Source of the DNA: a bacterium
Lineage (GTDB): Bacteria; Krumholzibacteriota; Krumholzibacteriia; LZORAL124-64-63
Length of the DNA stretch: 64,000 nucleotides
Direction of reading: 5' to 3'
Assembly (NCBI GenBank): GCA_016703265.1
Contig: JADJCK010000001.1
Coordinates: 62,001 to 126,000 of the forward strand
The notes under the pieces: model-generated
What the model was told of the DNA's origin: nothing
The model's input: the letters and a program-made list of their open reading frames with translations, nothing else
The model's database searches: none
Position numbers and translations under genes: made by a program
Shown: positions 24,756 to 34,029 of the stretch, piece after piece
Layout of the letters: the number at the start of each line of letters is the position of its first letter
Numbering within the stretch: the first letter of the stretch is position 1

Positions 24756-27134
24756 ATGGGGAGCCCCTTGCCAGACTTGTTCGCTTCCGCGCGCCCACGG
24801 CTGCTGGCACTGGTGCTGGCCTGCGTGCTGTCGCTGCCGGCTGCCGTGTCGATCGCTGCCGAGGAGGCAGTGCCGGCTGCGGGCATGCCCGCTGCGACTG
24901 AAGCCGCGACGACGATCAAGGCCATCGACGTTGTCGGCGCACTGACCGTCGGGCCCCGCCAGGTCCTGGCGTGGTCGGGCCTGTCCGAAGGCGCGGTCAT
25001 GACGACCGACCTGGCCAGCGAGGCCATCCGCAAGCTTTTCGCCACCGGCAAGTTCGCCGACGTCTTCGTCTACCGGCAGGACGAGCCCGACGGCGTGCGC
25101 CTGGTCATCAACCTGCGCGAGTTCCCGCGGGTGCGCAGCGTCACCTTCCGCGGCAACGACAAGGTGAAGGAGAAAGACCTGCGCGAGGCCTTCCCGGTCA
25201 CCATCGGCCAGTTCTCGAATCCCGCCGCCGTCCGTCGCGACCTGCAGCCGCTGCGCGACCTTTATTACGAGAAGGGCTACTACAACATCGAGGCGCACAC
25301 CGACTCGACGCGTGTCGACGGCAGCAACATGCAGGACCTGGTCGTTACCCTGGTCGAGGGGCGTCAGGTGAAGGTGGAGAGCATCTCCTTCACCGGGCTC
25401 GTCAACCTGAAGGAAGACGACTTGCGCGGGGCGATGAAGCAGGGCACCACCGGGTTCCTGCGCAGCGGCTCGTTCAAGAAAAAGCAGTTCGAGGAGGACC
25501 AGGAGCGCCTGGTCACCTGGTGTCGCAACCAGGGCTACCTGGATGCCACGGTTACCGGCACGCAGCTCAATTTCCGCGAGGATCGCGAGCGCCTGGACAT
25601 TGTCGTCGAGGTGAGCGAGGGCGAGCAGTACTTCGTCGGCGACGTGCGCTGGCAGGGCAATACGGTGCTCGACGACCTGGCCGTTGCCGACCGCGTCCTG
25701 CTCCAGAAGGGCCGGGTCTTCAAGGAGGACGAGTACCTCCAGACGCTCGACGACCTGCAGCAGGTCTACGCCGACCAGGGCTACATCTACATCACGGTCG
25801 AGCCCAAGCGCGAACTGGACGGCCGCAACGTCAACGTCACGTTCAGCTTCCTCGAGGGACGGCCGGCGAACATCCGCGACATCACCGTGTCGGGCAACAC
25901 CAAGACGCACGACAACGTGATCCTGCGTGAACTGACCATTTTCCCGGGCGACACCTTCAGCAACACGAGAATCCGTTCGACGATGCGCGACATCTTCCAG
26001 ACGGGATTCTTCGAGGACGTGCAGCCGGACATCCAGCCGACACCCGACGGCGACGTCGACATGGACCTGAAGGTCAAGGAGAAGCAGACCGGCCAGTTCA
26101 TGTTCGGCATGTCCTACAGCGCTGAGACGGCGGCCAGCGGCTTCATCCAGGTGGCGGAGACCAATTTCCGCGGCAAGGGCCAGAACCTCGGCTTCACCTG
26201 GCAGTTCGGCACGCGGCGGCGCTACCTGGACATCAGCTTCACCGAGCCCTGGTTCCGCGGGACGCCGACGCTGGTGGGCGTCGATATTTTCGACCGCTTC
26301 CAGTACAACTACGACGACTTCTACGAGAGCCGCGTTCGCGGGTTCAATGCGCGGCTCGGGCGGCGCATCCCGGGCACCCGGTTCAGCCGCGTGGGCCTGC
26401 GCTACGAATGGTCGCAGACCCGGCTCGACAACTTCAGCGCCTCGTACGTGAAGTACCTGGACGACCTCGAGCGGTCGCTCGGCACCAGCGACCTGCCGTG
26501 GCAGCGTCTCGACCGCATCGACTGGCCGCAGTCCAAGAGCAGCATCCAGGTGTCGTTCAACCGGAACTCGACCGACAGCCCGTTCTTCCCGACCCAGGGT
26601 TCGAAGACGAGCTACACCTTCGAGTACGCCGGCGGCCCGCTCGGCGGCCGGATCGAGTTCCAGGAGCATATGCTCCAGCACTCGTTCTACAACAAGCTGC
26701 CCGGCGGTTTCGCGCTGCACCTGCGCGGGTTCTTCGGCCTGATCCACGGTCTCAATTCGGCCGACGGCGTGCCGGACTGGGAGCGCTACCGGCTGGGCGG
26801 CAACCGGCGCCTGCCGCTGCGCGGCTACAAGGACCTCGAGGTGGTGCCGCGCGGCAACCCGAGCTTCATCGGCGGCAGGTGCTTCTCGATCTTCAACACG
26901 GAGATCCTCTATCCCTTGACCCCGGCCGTCCATTTGCTCACTTTCCTGGACATGGGGGATGTCTGGAACAGCTTCTCCCAGGCCGACCTGGGCGACCTGC
27001 GCAAGGGCGCCGGGTTCGGCATCCGGGTCGAGGTTCCCATGATGGGCAATATCGGGTTCGACTACGGTTACGGCTTCGACCGGGCCGGTGGTCCGGCCTG
27101 GGAGCCACACTTCACGATCGGCAACTTCTTCTAG
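24756..27134 (+). CDS. bamA: Outer-membrane protein assembly factor BamA
   Basis: 792-aa Omp85 protein that folds beta-barrel proteins into the outer membrane. A signal peptide covers about residues 1-34. Five POTRA domains follow (for example VRSVTFRGNDKVKEKDLREAFPV, KVESISFTGLVNLKEDDLRGAM, IRDITVSGNTKTHDNVILREL) up to about residue 435, then a 16-strand barrel. The lid-loop motif appears as LPLRGYKDLE, and the last strand ends in Phe (FTIGNFF), the barrel targeting signal. The start may be ATG 24756 or TTG 24768; the latter has GGGGA five bases upstream. It heads the lipid A operon. Confidence 0.95.
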   Translation: MGSPLPDLFASARPRLLALVLACVLSLPAAVSIAAEEAVPAAGMPAATEAATTIKAIDVVGALTVGPRQVLAWSGLSEGAVMTTDLASEAIRKLFATGKFADVFVYRQDEPDGVRLVINLREFPRVRSVTFRGNDKVKEKDLREAFPVTIGQFSNPAAVRRDLQPLRDLYYEKGYYNIEAHTDSTRVDGSNMQDLVVTLVEGRQVKVESISFTGLVNLKEDDLRGAMKQGTTGFLRSGSFKKKQFEEDQERLVTWCRNQGYLDATVTGTQLNFREDRERLDIVVEVSEGEQYFVGDVRWQGNTVLDDLAVADRVLLQKGRVFKEDEYLQTLDDLQQVYADQGYIYITVEPKRELDGRNVNVTFSFLEGRPANIRDITVSGNTKTHDNVILRELTIFPGDTFSNTRIRSTMRDIFQTGFFEDVQPDIQPTPDGDVDMDLKVKEKQTGQFMFGMSYSAETAASGFIQVAETNFRGKGQNLGFTWQFGTRRRYLDISFTEPWFRGTPTLVGVDIFDRFQYNYDDFYESRVRGFNARLGRRIPGTRFSRVGLRYEWSQTRLDNFSASYVKYLDDLERSLGTSDLPWQRLDRIDWPQSKSSIQVSFNRNSTDSPFFPTQGSKTSYTFEYAGGPLGGRIEFQEHMLQHSFYNKLPGGFALHLRGFFGLIHGLNSADGVPDWERYRLGGNRRLPLRGYKDLEVVPRGNPSFIGGRCFSIFNTEILYPLTPAVHLLTFLDMGDVWNSFSQADLGDLRKGAGFGIRVEVPMMGNIGFDYGYGFDRAGGPAWEPHFTIGNFF

Positions 27135-27172
27135 ACGGTGGCCCTAGGCAGGGTCGGCGACGGAGGCATGCA

Positions 27173-27700
27173 ATGAAGCGGACCAAGATGACGCGCCTGG
27201 CCCTGGTGGCGGGCTTCCTGCTGGCGGCGACGGTCGCGCAGGCGGCCGATCCCCGGCCCCTGGCGATCATCGACTCGCAGCGGATCGCCGAGGAATACGA
27301 GGCGGCGCGCGACGCCCAGGAGCAGTACCAGAAGTTCATCAAGGAGCTCGAGCGCGAAGTGGCCGACAAGGAAAAGGCCCTGACGGCGCTGATGGAAGAG
27401 ATCGACAGCCAGAAGCTGCTGCTCGGCCAGGAAGCGCTCGCGACCAAGACCCAGCAGTTCGAGCGCCAGCGCGCCGAGTACTTCCAGTTCCGCGAGACGA
27501 TCGACCAGCGTGCCGAGGCCGAGTACAAGACGCGGATCCAGCCGATCCTCGACCAGGTCAAAACGATCGTCGAGCGTTTGGGCAAGGAGCGCAACTACGG
27601 GCTGATCCTCGACTCGGCGGCCGTTTCCGTTCTCTACGTGAACCCCGAATTCGACCTGACCAACGATGTCCTGCAGGCCCTCGTCCGCGGCGACAAGTAG
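27173..27700 (+). CDS. skp: OmpH/Skp-family periplasmic chaperone
   Basis: 175-aa periplasmic chaperone that carries unfolded outer-membrane proteins to BamA. The signal peptide ends at about AQAAD (residue 25). The mature protein opens with LAIIDSQRIAEEYEAARDA, the Skp trimerisation strand and helix, then about 90 residues of charged coiled coil (QKFIKELEREVADKEKALTAL), closing with LILDSAAVSVLYVNPEFDLT, typical of the family. ATG 27173 follows CGGAGG; bamA ends 38 bases upstream. The bamA-skp-lpxD order is widely conserved. Confidence 0.9.
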   Translation: MKRTKMTRLALVAGFLLAATVAQAADPRPLAIIDSQRIAEEYEAARDAQEQYQKFIKELEREVADKEKALTALMEEIDSQKLLLGQEALATKTQQFERQRAEYFQFRETIDQRAEAEYKTRIQPILDQVKTIVERLGKERNYGLILDSAAVSVLYVNPEFDLTNDVLQALVRGDK

Positions 27701-27877
27701 CTGCCGCGGGACCCCCGCCGGGCACGGTTGGGGGTTGACAGTTCGGCCGCAGGCTGGGAAATTGGCAAAGGTCTTGTTCCGAAGCGTTAGCCCCCCGCCC
27801 GGACGGCGGGGGCGGCTGGAAGGATCGTCTTGTTGGAAGGAATACTCGGAGGGCTCGTTGGAAGGAGGACCGGGAAG

Positions 27878-28963
27878 GTGGCTTGGACGCCGTTGCGGTT
27901 GAGCGAAGTGGCGGCACTACTGGGCGGGCATCTTCGCCCGGGAGCGGATCCGCACGTCACCGGCGCGGCCTCCCTCGCGGACGCCGGTCCGGATGACTTG
28001 AGCTTCGTGACCGGCGCCGACCGGCTGGGGGAGGCGCAGCGCAGTGCCGCCGGCGCCTTTCTCGTGCCGCCGGGACTGGCTCTCGACCGGCCCGCGATCG
28101 AGGTCGACCGGCCCTACGAGGCCTTCGCGCGCTTCCTGGCGCGCCTGCTGCCGGACCCGGACCGCCTGTATCCCCCGGGCGTGCACCCGACCGCAGTGGT
28201 GCATCCGACGGCTTCGGTCGGCGCGGCTTCCGTCGGGCCGTACTGCGTGATCGGCGCCGGCGCCGAGGTCGGCTCGGGGTGTCGGCTGGGCCCGCATGTG
28301 ACGGTCGGTTGCGACGCGCGGCTGGGCCGCGATTGTGTGCTGCATGCGCACGTCACGGTGCGCGAAGGCTGCCGGCTGGGCGAGCGCGTGATCGTGCACG
28401 CAGGCACGGTGATCGGGGCCGACGGCTTCGGCTACCTGCCCGGGCCCAGGGGCCAGCTGAAGATCCCGCAGGTGGGCATCGTCGAAGTGGGCGATGACGT
28501 CGAACTCGGCGCCCTGGTGACGATCGACAGGGCCACGACCGGCCGCACGGTCATCGGGGCCGGGTCGAAGCTGGACAACCAGGTGCACGTGGCGCACAAC
28601 GTCCACATCGGGCGCAGCTGCGCCCTCAGTGCGCAGACGGGCATTGCGGGCAGCTGCGTCCTCGGCGACGGTGTGATCACCGGCGGGCAGGTCGGCATCG
28701 CCGACCACCTGACGATCGGCGACGGTGCGCGCATCGGGGCCCAGGCCGGCGTGATCAAGGACGTGCCGAAGGGTGCCACGGTGTTCGGCTACCCGGCACT
28801 CGATTTCCAGGAATCGTTCCGTATCACGGCAGCCATGCGACGGCTGCCGGCGGCCCTCGGCCGGCTGCGGTCGCTGGAACACCGGCTGACCGGCAGTCCG
28901 GCGCCCGGGGCGGGACAGGACGCCCGGAACGACCAGAACGACCAACCGAACCGGGAGAAGTGA
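27878..28963 (+). CDS. lpxD: UDP-3-O-acyl-glucosamine N-acyltransferase
   Basis: 361-aa trimeric left-handed beta-helix enzyme, third step of lipid A synthesis. The N-terminal uridine-binding domain (LRLSEVAALLGGHL ... DDLSFVTG) is followed by hexapeptide repeats from about residue 100 (HPTAVVHPTASVGAASVGPYCVIG). The catalytic His is in VHVAHNVHIG. I chose GTG 27878 because AGGAGG sits nine bases upstream and the protein then begins at the usual LxLSEIAALL region; an in-frame TTG at 27830 would add 16 residues. The C-terminal 25 residues are a low-complexity Gln/Asn/Arg tail. Confidence 0.92.
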   Translation: MAWTPLRLSEVAALLGGHLRPGADPHVTGAASLADAGPDDLSFVTGADRLGEAQRSAAGAFLVPPGLALDRPAIEVDRPYEAFARFLARLLPDPDRLYPPGVHPTAVVHPTASVGAASVGPYCVIGAGAEVGSGCRLGPHVTVGCDARLGRDCVLHAHVTVREGCRLGERVIVHAGTVIGADGFGYLPGPRGQLKIPQVGIVEVGDDVELGALVTIDRATTGRTVIGAGSKLDNQVHVAHNVHIGRSCALSAQTGIAGSCVLGDGVITGGQVGIADHLTIGDGARIGAQAGVIKDVPKGATVFGYPALDFQESFRITAAMRRLPAALGRLRSLEHRLTGSPAPGAGQDARNDQNDQPNREK

Positions 28964-28966
28964 ACG

Positions 28967-30280
28967 TTGCTCTGGCTCCAGCGCACCGTCGATTCGGAAG
29001 TGACGATCGAAGGGGTCGGCCTGCATTCGGGCGCCCCTGCGCGCATGACGTTCCAGCCGGCCCCCGTGAATACGGGCCTGGTCTTCGTCGTTCCCGGTCC
29101 GGGCGGCGACACCCGCATCCCGGCACTGGTCGAGCACGCGGTGGCGGCCGCCGACCTGGTGCGCGCCACGACGCTGCAGCACGAGGGCGTCACGGTGCAC
29201 ACGGTGGAGCACGTGCTGGCGGCGCTGTACGGCATGGGCGTGACCAACTGCGTGATCCGGCTGGAAGGCGGCGAGCCGCCCGTCATGGGTTGCGCGAGCA
29301 GCCTGCCGTACGTCGAGATGCTGGATCGGGCCGGCCTGCGCGACCAGGGCCTGCCTGCGACGTACCACAAGATCACGCGGCCGGCGTCGCTCACGCTGGG
29401 TGAAGCGTCGTTGAGCGTGGTGCCCGCCGACGACTTCCGGGTCAGCTTCGAGATCGAGTACGACGAACCGTTGATCGGGAAGCAATCGGCCTCGTTCGAA
29501 GTGAGGCCGTGGATCTTCCGCAAGGAGATCGCCCCGGCGCGTACCTTCGCCCTGATGCGCGACGTGGAGGGCCTGCGCCGCCAGGGGCTGGCTCTCGGTG
29601 GCAGCCTCGAGAACGCGCTGGTCTACAACGACGGCGTGCTCGAGGGCGGGCAGTCGGTGCGTTTCGCGGACGAGTGCGTCCGGCACAAGATCCTCGACCT
29701 GCTCGGTGACCTGGCGCTGCTGGGCATGCCGCTGCAGGGACACGTGCACGCACGGCTGTCCGGCCACGCGGCGAACGTCGAGTTCACGCGCCTGCTGGCG
29801 AAGACCGAACGGCGCATGCCGCGGATCTACCCGCCACGCGAACCGAAACACTGGGATATCGCCTCGATCATGGCGATCATGCCGCACCGCTACCCGTTCC
29901 TGCTGGTGGACCGCATCACCGAGCTCGAGCCGGGCAAGCGGGTGGTGGGCCTGAAGAACGTCTCCATCAACGAGCCCTTCTTCCAGGGCCACTTCCCGGG
30001 GCACCCGATCATGCCCGGGGTGTTGATCATCGAGGCCATGGCGCAGGTCGGGGGCGTGCTGCTCCTGAGCAGCGTCGAGGATCCGCGAGGGAAACTGGTT
30101 TATTTCAGCGGCATCGATGCGGCCCGCTTCCGGCAGTCGGTTTTGCCGGGAGATCAGTTGCGTTTCGAGTTGGAACTGCTCAAATTGCGCGGTACGCTCT
30201 GCAAGATGCGGGGGACTGCCTGGGTCGGCGAGACGCTTGTTGCCGAAGCGGAGCTCATGTCTACCATCGTAGATGCCTGA
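28967..30280 (+). CDS. lpxC/fabZ: LpxC-FabZ fusion: UDP-acyl-GlcNAc deacetylase / hydroxyacyl-ACP dehydratase
   Basis: 437-aa bifunctional protein. Residues 1 to about 285 are LpxC, the zinc deacetylase that commits precursor to lipid A: His82 in HTVEHVLAALYG, and His240 and Asp244 in VRHKILDLLGD are the metal ligands. Residues about 298-437 are FabZ, the beta-hydroxyacyl-ACP dehydratase: MPHRYPFLLVDR and FFQGHFPGHPIMPGVLIIEAMAQ (catalytic His342 and Glu356). A short linker (PRIYPPREPKHWD) joins them. Such fusions are known in Bacteroidota and relatives. It couples lipid A and fatty-acid flux, which share R-3-hydroxyacyl-ACP. The start is TTG 28967 after GGGAGAAG. Confidence 0.95.
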   Translation: MLWLQRTVDSEVTIEGVGLHSGAPARMTFQPAPVNTGLVFVVPGPGGDTRIPALVEHAVAAADLVRATTLQHEGVTVHTVEHVLAALYGMGVTNCVIRLEGGEPPVMGCASSLPYVEMLDRAGLRDQGLPATYHKITRPASLTLGEASLSVVPADDFRVSFEIEYDEPLIGKQSASFEVRPWIFRKEIAPARTFALMRDVEGLRRQGLALGGSLENALVYNDGVLEGGQSVRFADECVRHKILDLLGDLALLGMPLQGHVHARLSGHAANVEFTRLLAKTERRMPRIYPPREPKHWDIASIMAIMPHRYPFLLVDRITELEPGKRVVGLKNVSINEPFFQGHFPGHPIMPGVLIIEAMAQVGGVLLLSSVEDPRGKLVYFSGIDAARFRQSVLPGDQLRFELELLKLRGTLCKMRGTAWVGETLVAEAELMSTIVDA

Positions 30281-30305
30281 GCCGCGGACCCGAAGGAGGA
30301 GAGGG

Positions 30306-31127
30306 ATGGACCCGGTAAAGATGAACAAGACCGCCGGCCTGCGCCCGGTGAACGCCCCCGAGATCCACCCCACGGCGGTGGTCGATGCCGGTGCGCGCCT
30401 CGGGCACAACGTGAAGGTCGGGCCCTACGCGATCATCGGACCCAACGTGGTCATCGGCCCGGACTGCGTGATCGGCTCGTCGGTGCTGCTCACCGGACAC
30501 GTGATCATCGGCAGCGGCAACCGCATCTTCCACGGCGCGGCCATCGGCTGCGAACCGCAGGACAAGAAGTACCACGGTGAAGTCTCCTATGTGGAGATCG
30601 GCGACAACAACGACATCCGTGAGTACTGCACGATCCATCCCGCGACGGGTGAGGGCGCCAGCACGCGGGTCGGCAGCGACAACCTGCTGATGGCGTACGT
30701 GCACATCGCGCACAACTGCCGCGTGCACGACCACACCGTGCTGGCCAACGCCGTGAATCTTGCCGGGCATGTCGAGATCGAGAGCCACGCGATCCTCGGC
30801 GGCATGACGCCCGTGCACCAGTTCGTGCGCGTGGGCGCCTTCTCGTTCGTCGGCGGCGCCAGTCGCCTGCCGCAGGATGTGCCGCCGTTCATCAAGGTGG
30901 CCGGCAACCCGATCGAGGTGGCGGGCATCAACGCCATCGGCCTCAAGCGCGGCGGTTTCTCGGACGAGGACCTGCAGAACCTCAAGAAGGCCTACCGCCT
31001 GCTCTACCGGTCGGGTCTCAACGTCACGCAGGCACTCGAGCGCATTGCCGCCGACTGCCAGCTGACGCAGCACATCGAGGACCTGATGGCCTTCATCAGG
31101 CGCTCGGACCGGGGCATCGTCCGCTGA
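30306..31127 (+). CDS. lpxA: Acyl-ACP--UDP-N-acetylglucosamine O-acyltransferase
   Basis: 273-aa trimeric acyltransferase, first step of lipid A synthesis. Hexapeptide repeats cover residues about 15-190 (HPTAVVDAGARLGHNVKVGPYAIIG); HIAHNCRVHDHTV holds the catalytic His; the C-terminal helical domain begins near GFSDEDLQNLKKAYRLL. ATG 30306 has AGGAGG six bases upstream; an upstream in-frame ATG at 30273 overlaps fabZ and is poorer. It lies after lpxC/fabZ, as in Bacteroidota and Proteobacteria. Confidence 0.95.
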   Translation: MDPVKMNKTAGLRPVNAPEIHPTAVVDAGARLGHNVKVGPYAIIGPNVVIGPDCVIGSSVLLTGHVIIGSGNRIFHGAAIGCEPQDKKYHGEVSYVEIGDNNDIREYCTIHPATGEGASTRVGSDNLLMAYVHIAHNCRVHDHTVLANAVNLAGHVEIESHAILGGMTPVHQFVRVGAFSFVGGASRLPQDVPPFIKVAGNPIEVAGINAIGLKRGGFSDEDLQNLKKAYRLLYRSGLNVTQALERIAADCQLTQHIEDLMAFIRRSDRGIVR

Positions 31128-31158
31128 CGCGGCCGCAGGCGGCCTGGAGGATCGAGCC

Positions 31159-32340
31159 TTGAGCCGTGCGGCCCCTCGTCATGTCTTCCTCTCGTGCGGC
31201 GAGGCCAGCGGCGACCGCTACGGGGCGCGCGTTGTCGCAGCCCTGCGCCGGCGCGATCCCGACCTGCGCTTCACCGCGCTCGGCGGGCCGCTGCTCGAGG
31301 CGGCGGGCGTCGAGATCATCCAGCCGTCGGCAGCCGTGGCGGTGATGGGCGTGGGCGAGGTGGCCCGCGCGCTGCCGGCGCTGCTGGAGGCGCGCAGACG
31401 CCTCGACCGGCACCTGGCCAACGGCGCCGTCGACCTGTTCCTCCCGATCGATTTTCCCGGATTCAACGGGCACCTGGCCGCGGGCGCGCACCGCCGCGGC
31501 GTGCCGGTGTTCTGGCTCGTGGCCCCGCAATTGTGGGCCTGGGGCGGCTGGCGCGCGGCGTCGTTCCGGCGGCGGGTCGACCGCCTCGGCACCATCCTGC
31601 CGTTCGAGACCGCCTTCTTCCGCAACCTGGGCTTCGACGTCGAGCCGCTCGGCCACCCGCTGATGGATGACTACGGGAACCGCTTCGCCTTCGAGCCCGG
31701 GTTGACGCGGCGCGAGGAGCGACTCAATCACCGTGACGGGCCGCTGACCATCGGCCTGCTGCCCGGCAGCCGGCGCCAGGAACTGGAAGCGCTCCTGCCG
31801 GTGCTCAAGGTGACCAGCCAGGCGATCACGGCGCACATGGCGGGCCGCGAGGTTCGCTTCATCCTCAGCCTGGCGCCGGGTGTGGACCGGTCACGCGTGG
31901 AGACACTCTTCACTTCGGCCGCGGAGATGACGACGGAGCCGTTGCGGGATCTGATGCCGCGCCTGGACCTGGCGCTCGTCTGCAGCGGCACGGCCAGCCT
32001 CGAAGTGGCGCTGGCCGGCGTCCCGCACGAGATCGTCTACCGCACGGGCAGGGTCACCGCCTTTCTCGGGCGCCGGCTCGTGAAATCGCCGCACATCGGC
32101 CTGGCGAACCTCATCCTCGACAAGCGTGTTGTGCGCGAACACCTCCAGGACGAAGCGAGCCCGCTGCCCCTGGCCCGCGAACTGCTGAGGTGGCTGGCCC
32201 GCCCGGCCGATCGTCAGGCGTACTACGGCGAGGTGCGTCGATTGCGCCAGTTGTGCGGCGCACCCGGCGCCTGGGAGCGCGCAGCTGATGCCGCCATGGT
32301 CATGCTCGACCGGGGTGCTCGAGCGGCGGGAAGGCCCTGA
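31159..32340 (+). CDS. lpxB: Lipid-A-disaccharide synthase
   Basis: 393-aa GT-B glycosyltransferase that joins UDP-diacylglucosamine and lipid X. Family marks: FLSCGEASGDRYGARV at the N-terminus, LFLPIDFPGFNGHLA, VFWLVAPQLWAWGGWR, LGHPLMD, LLPGSRRQELEALLPV and CSGTASLEVALAGVPHEIVYR. The start is TTG 31159 with TGGAGG eight bases before. It ends one base before the next gene. Confidence 0.93.
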   Translation: MSRAAPRHVFLSCGEASGDRYGARVVAALRRRDPDLRFTALGGPLLEAAGVEIIQPSAAVAVMGVGEVARALPALLEARRRLDRHLANGAVDLFLPIDFPGFNGHLAAGAHRRGVPVFWLVAPQLWAWGGWRAASFRRRVDRLGTILPFETAFFRNLGFDVEPLGHPLMDDYGNRFAFEPGLTRREERLNHRDGPLTIGLLPGSRRQELEALLPVLKVTSQAITAHMAGREVRFILSLAPGVDRSRVETLFTSAAEMTTEPLRDLMPRLDLALVCSGTASLEVALAGVPHEIVYRTGRVTAFLGRRLVKSPHIGLANLILDKRVVREHLQDEASPLPLARELLRWLARPADRQAYYGEVRRLRQLCGAPGAWERAADAAMVMLDRGARAAGRP

Positions 32341-32341
32341 G

Positions 32342-32953
32342 ATGGGCCCGCAGCCCCTCAAGCTGGCAGCCGCCCCGGCCCTGTGGCGATTGCTGCGCCG
32401 CACCGTGCGGCTTTCGCCGCCTGACGTGCTCGCCGCCGGCACGGGCGGTCCGGTCATTTATGCCTGCCTGCATCGCGACATCCTGCCCTGCCTGCTGTTC
32501 GTGGAGCCTGCGCGCCCCTGCCTGCTGGTCAGCGGCAGCGAGGACGGCGCCATCCTCGTGCACGCCCTGCGCGGCTCGAGCTTCCAGTTCGTGCGTGGCG
32601 CCACGGGCGAGGGCGGCGGCCGCGCGCTCGTCGAGCTGCGGCGCAAGCTGGATGCGGGCGCGGCCGTCGGCATCGCCGTCGACGGCCCCAAGGGGCCCTA
32701 TGGCGAGATCCGCGACGGGGTGGCGCACCTGGCGCGCCTGACAGGCAGGCCCGTGGTGCCCCTGGTCGCCGAGCCGTCGCGCGCCATGCGGCTGCGGACC
32801 TGGGACCGGACCGTGGTGCCGCTGCCCGGCAGCCGCGTCCTGATGCGTGTGGGAGAGCCCCTTGCCGCCGGCGAGGGGAGTCCCGAGGAGCAGGCGGCCC
32901 GGTTGCGCGGTCGCCTGCTCGCGTTCTTCGCGACGGAGGGGCAGGGCGGATGA
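32342..32953 (+). CDS. DUF374-type lysophospholipid/lipid A acyltransferase-like protein
   Basis: 203-aa member of the LPLAT superfamily, DUF374 branch. It has the HX4D-like CLHRDILPCLLF (residues about 41-52) and the glycine-rich substrate motif VDGPKGPYGEIRDGVAHLARLTGRPVVPL. This family is often encoded among lpx genes or near waaA and is thought to acylate lipid A or phospholipids; the substrate is not established. Its position between lpxB and lpxK suggests an acyl addition to the lipid A backbone. ATG 32342 is preceded by GGGAAGG; the stop overlaps lpxK by four bases. Confidence 0.8.
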   Translation: MGPQPLKLAAAPALWRLLRRTVRLSPPDVLAAGTGGPVIYACLHRDILPCLLFVEPARPCLLVSGSEDGAILVHALRGSSFQFVRGATGEGGGRALVELRRKLDAGAAVGIAVDGPKGPYGEIRDGVAHLARLTGRPVVPLVAEPSRAMRLRTWDRTVVPLPGSRVLMRVGEPLAAGEGSPEEQAARLRGRLLAFFATEGQGG

Positions 32954-34029
32954 GGATCGTCGACCTGCGCCATCCTGCGGTACGGGCCCTGACAGCCCGC
33001 TGGCAGGCGCGTGCGGGCTCGGCGCCCACGGGGGCCGGTCTGCTGCTGACGGCGATCGTCGACCGCTGGCAGGCCCGACAGGCCACGCGTCGACCGGCGC
33101 CGGGCGGGCCGCCCCTGGTGCTCTCGATCGGCAACCTGGCCCTCGGCGGCACGGGCAAGACACCGGTGACCGCACAACTGGCCCTCGACCTGGCGGCAGC
33201 CGGCCTGCGGGGCGCCATCGTCACCCGCGGCTACGGCTCGCCGCTGCCGGGACCCGTGGCCGTGTCCGCATCCACCCCGGGAGCGGGCGACGAGGCGCGC
33301 CTGCTGGCCGGGCTGCTGGACGGCAGCGGCTGGCGCGTGGTGCAGTCGCGGCGGCGGGCCCTCGGCGTCGCCTGGCTGGCTGCGCAGGCTGCTGCTCTGG
33401 ACATCATCGTGCTCGAGGACGGCCACCAGACCGCCGGCGTCGGCCGCCACCTGGACGTACTCATCCTCGACGATTGGCGGACATCCGGGGAGCGCCGGGC
33501 GCTGCGCCTTGAACCACGGACCGGGGCGGTGGCGCCGTTCGGCCATTGGCGCGAGTCCGTGCGCGGCGCGGGTCGTGCCGGCGTCTGGCTGGTGGAGATG
33601 GGTTCGCCGCTGCCGGCCGGACCACCCGGCGTTGCCATGGCAGGATTCACCCGCAGCTATCGCCTGCAGGTGCCGGAGCCCGCAGGGTCCGGCGCGCCCG
33701 TGCTGCTGTCGGGAATCGCACGCCCCGCAGCCTTCGAGGCCGAGGCGGTGCGCCTGCTGGGCCGGCCCGGGGCCCTGGCGATCCGCTGCCGCGACCACGA
33801 GCGCTATGACGGGCGCTGCCTGGCGCGCATCGACAGGCTGCTCGATGAGGCTGGAGCCGACCTGGTCGTCACCACGGCGAAGGACAAGGTGAAGCTGGCG
33901 CCGCTCTGGGGACGTCGTCCGCCGCTGGCCGTGCTGGAAATGCAGGTGTCGTGGACAGGCGACAAGGCGCTCCCGGAACTGGTCCGGGAGCGCCTGGATG
34001 TCCTCCGCCGCGGAACTTCGCCCGGCTAG
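32950..34029 (+). CDS. lpxK: Tetraacyldisaccharide 4'-kinase
   Basis: 359-aa membrane-associated kinase that adds the 4'-phosphate to the lipid A precursor. The P-loop is SIGNLALGGTGKTPV (residues about 58-72), TRGYGSPLPGPV is the conserved second motif, and LEDGHQT corresponds to the DDGxQ catalytic segment, with Glu in place of the first Asp. The C-terminal HERYDGRCLARI and VVTTAKDKVKL are family typical. ATG 32950 overlaps the upstream stop. It is the last gene of the envelope operon and overlaps the convergent lipoprotein gene by four bases. Confidence 0.9.
   Translation: MRIVDLRHPAVRALTARWQARAGSAPTGAGLLLTAIVDRWQARQATRRPAPGGPPLVLSIGNLALGGTGKTPVTAQLALDLAAAGLRGAIVTRGYGSPLPGPVAVSASTPGAGDEARLLAGLLDGSGWRVVQSRRRALGVAWLAAQAAALDIIVLEDGHQTAGVGRHLDVLILDDWRTSGERRALRLEPRTGAVAPFGHWRESVRGAGRAGVWLVEMGSPLPAGPPGVAMAGFTRSYRLQVPEPAGSGAPVLLSGIARPAAFEAEAVRLLGRPGALAIRCRDHERYDGRCLARIDRLLDEAGADLVVTTAKDKVKLAPLWGRRPPLAVLEMQVSWTGDKALPELVRERLDVLRRGTSPG

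Noticed and set aside
23832..27110. 1092-codon open frame on the minus strand across bamA
   Set aside because: It is the antisense shadow of bamA and clpC, with no start signal or domain.
27792..27812. 8-base GC hairpin CCCCCGCC/GGCGGGGG between skp and lpxD
   Set aside because: No T-run follows and the operon clearly continues; more likely a processing or chance GC hairpin.
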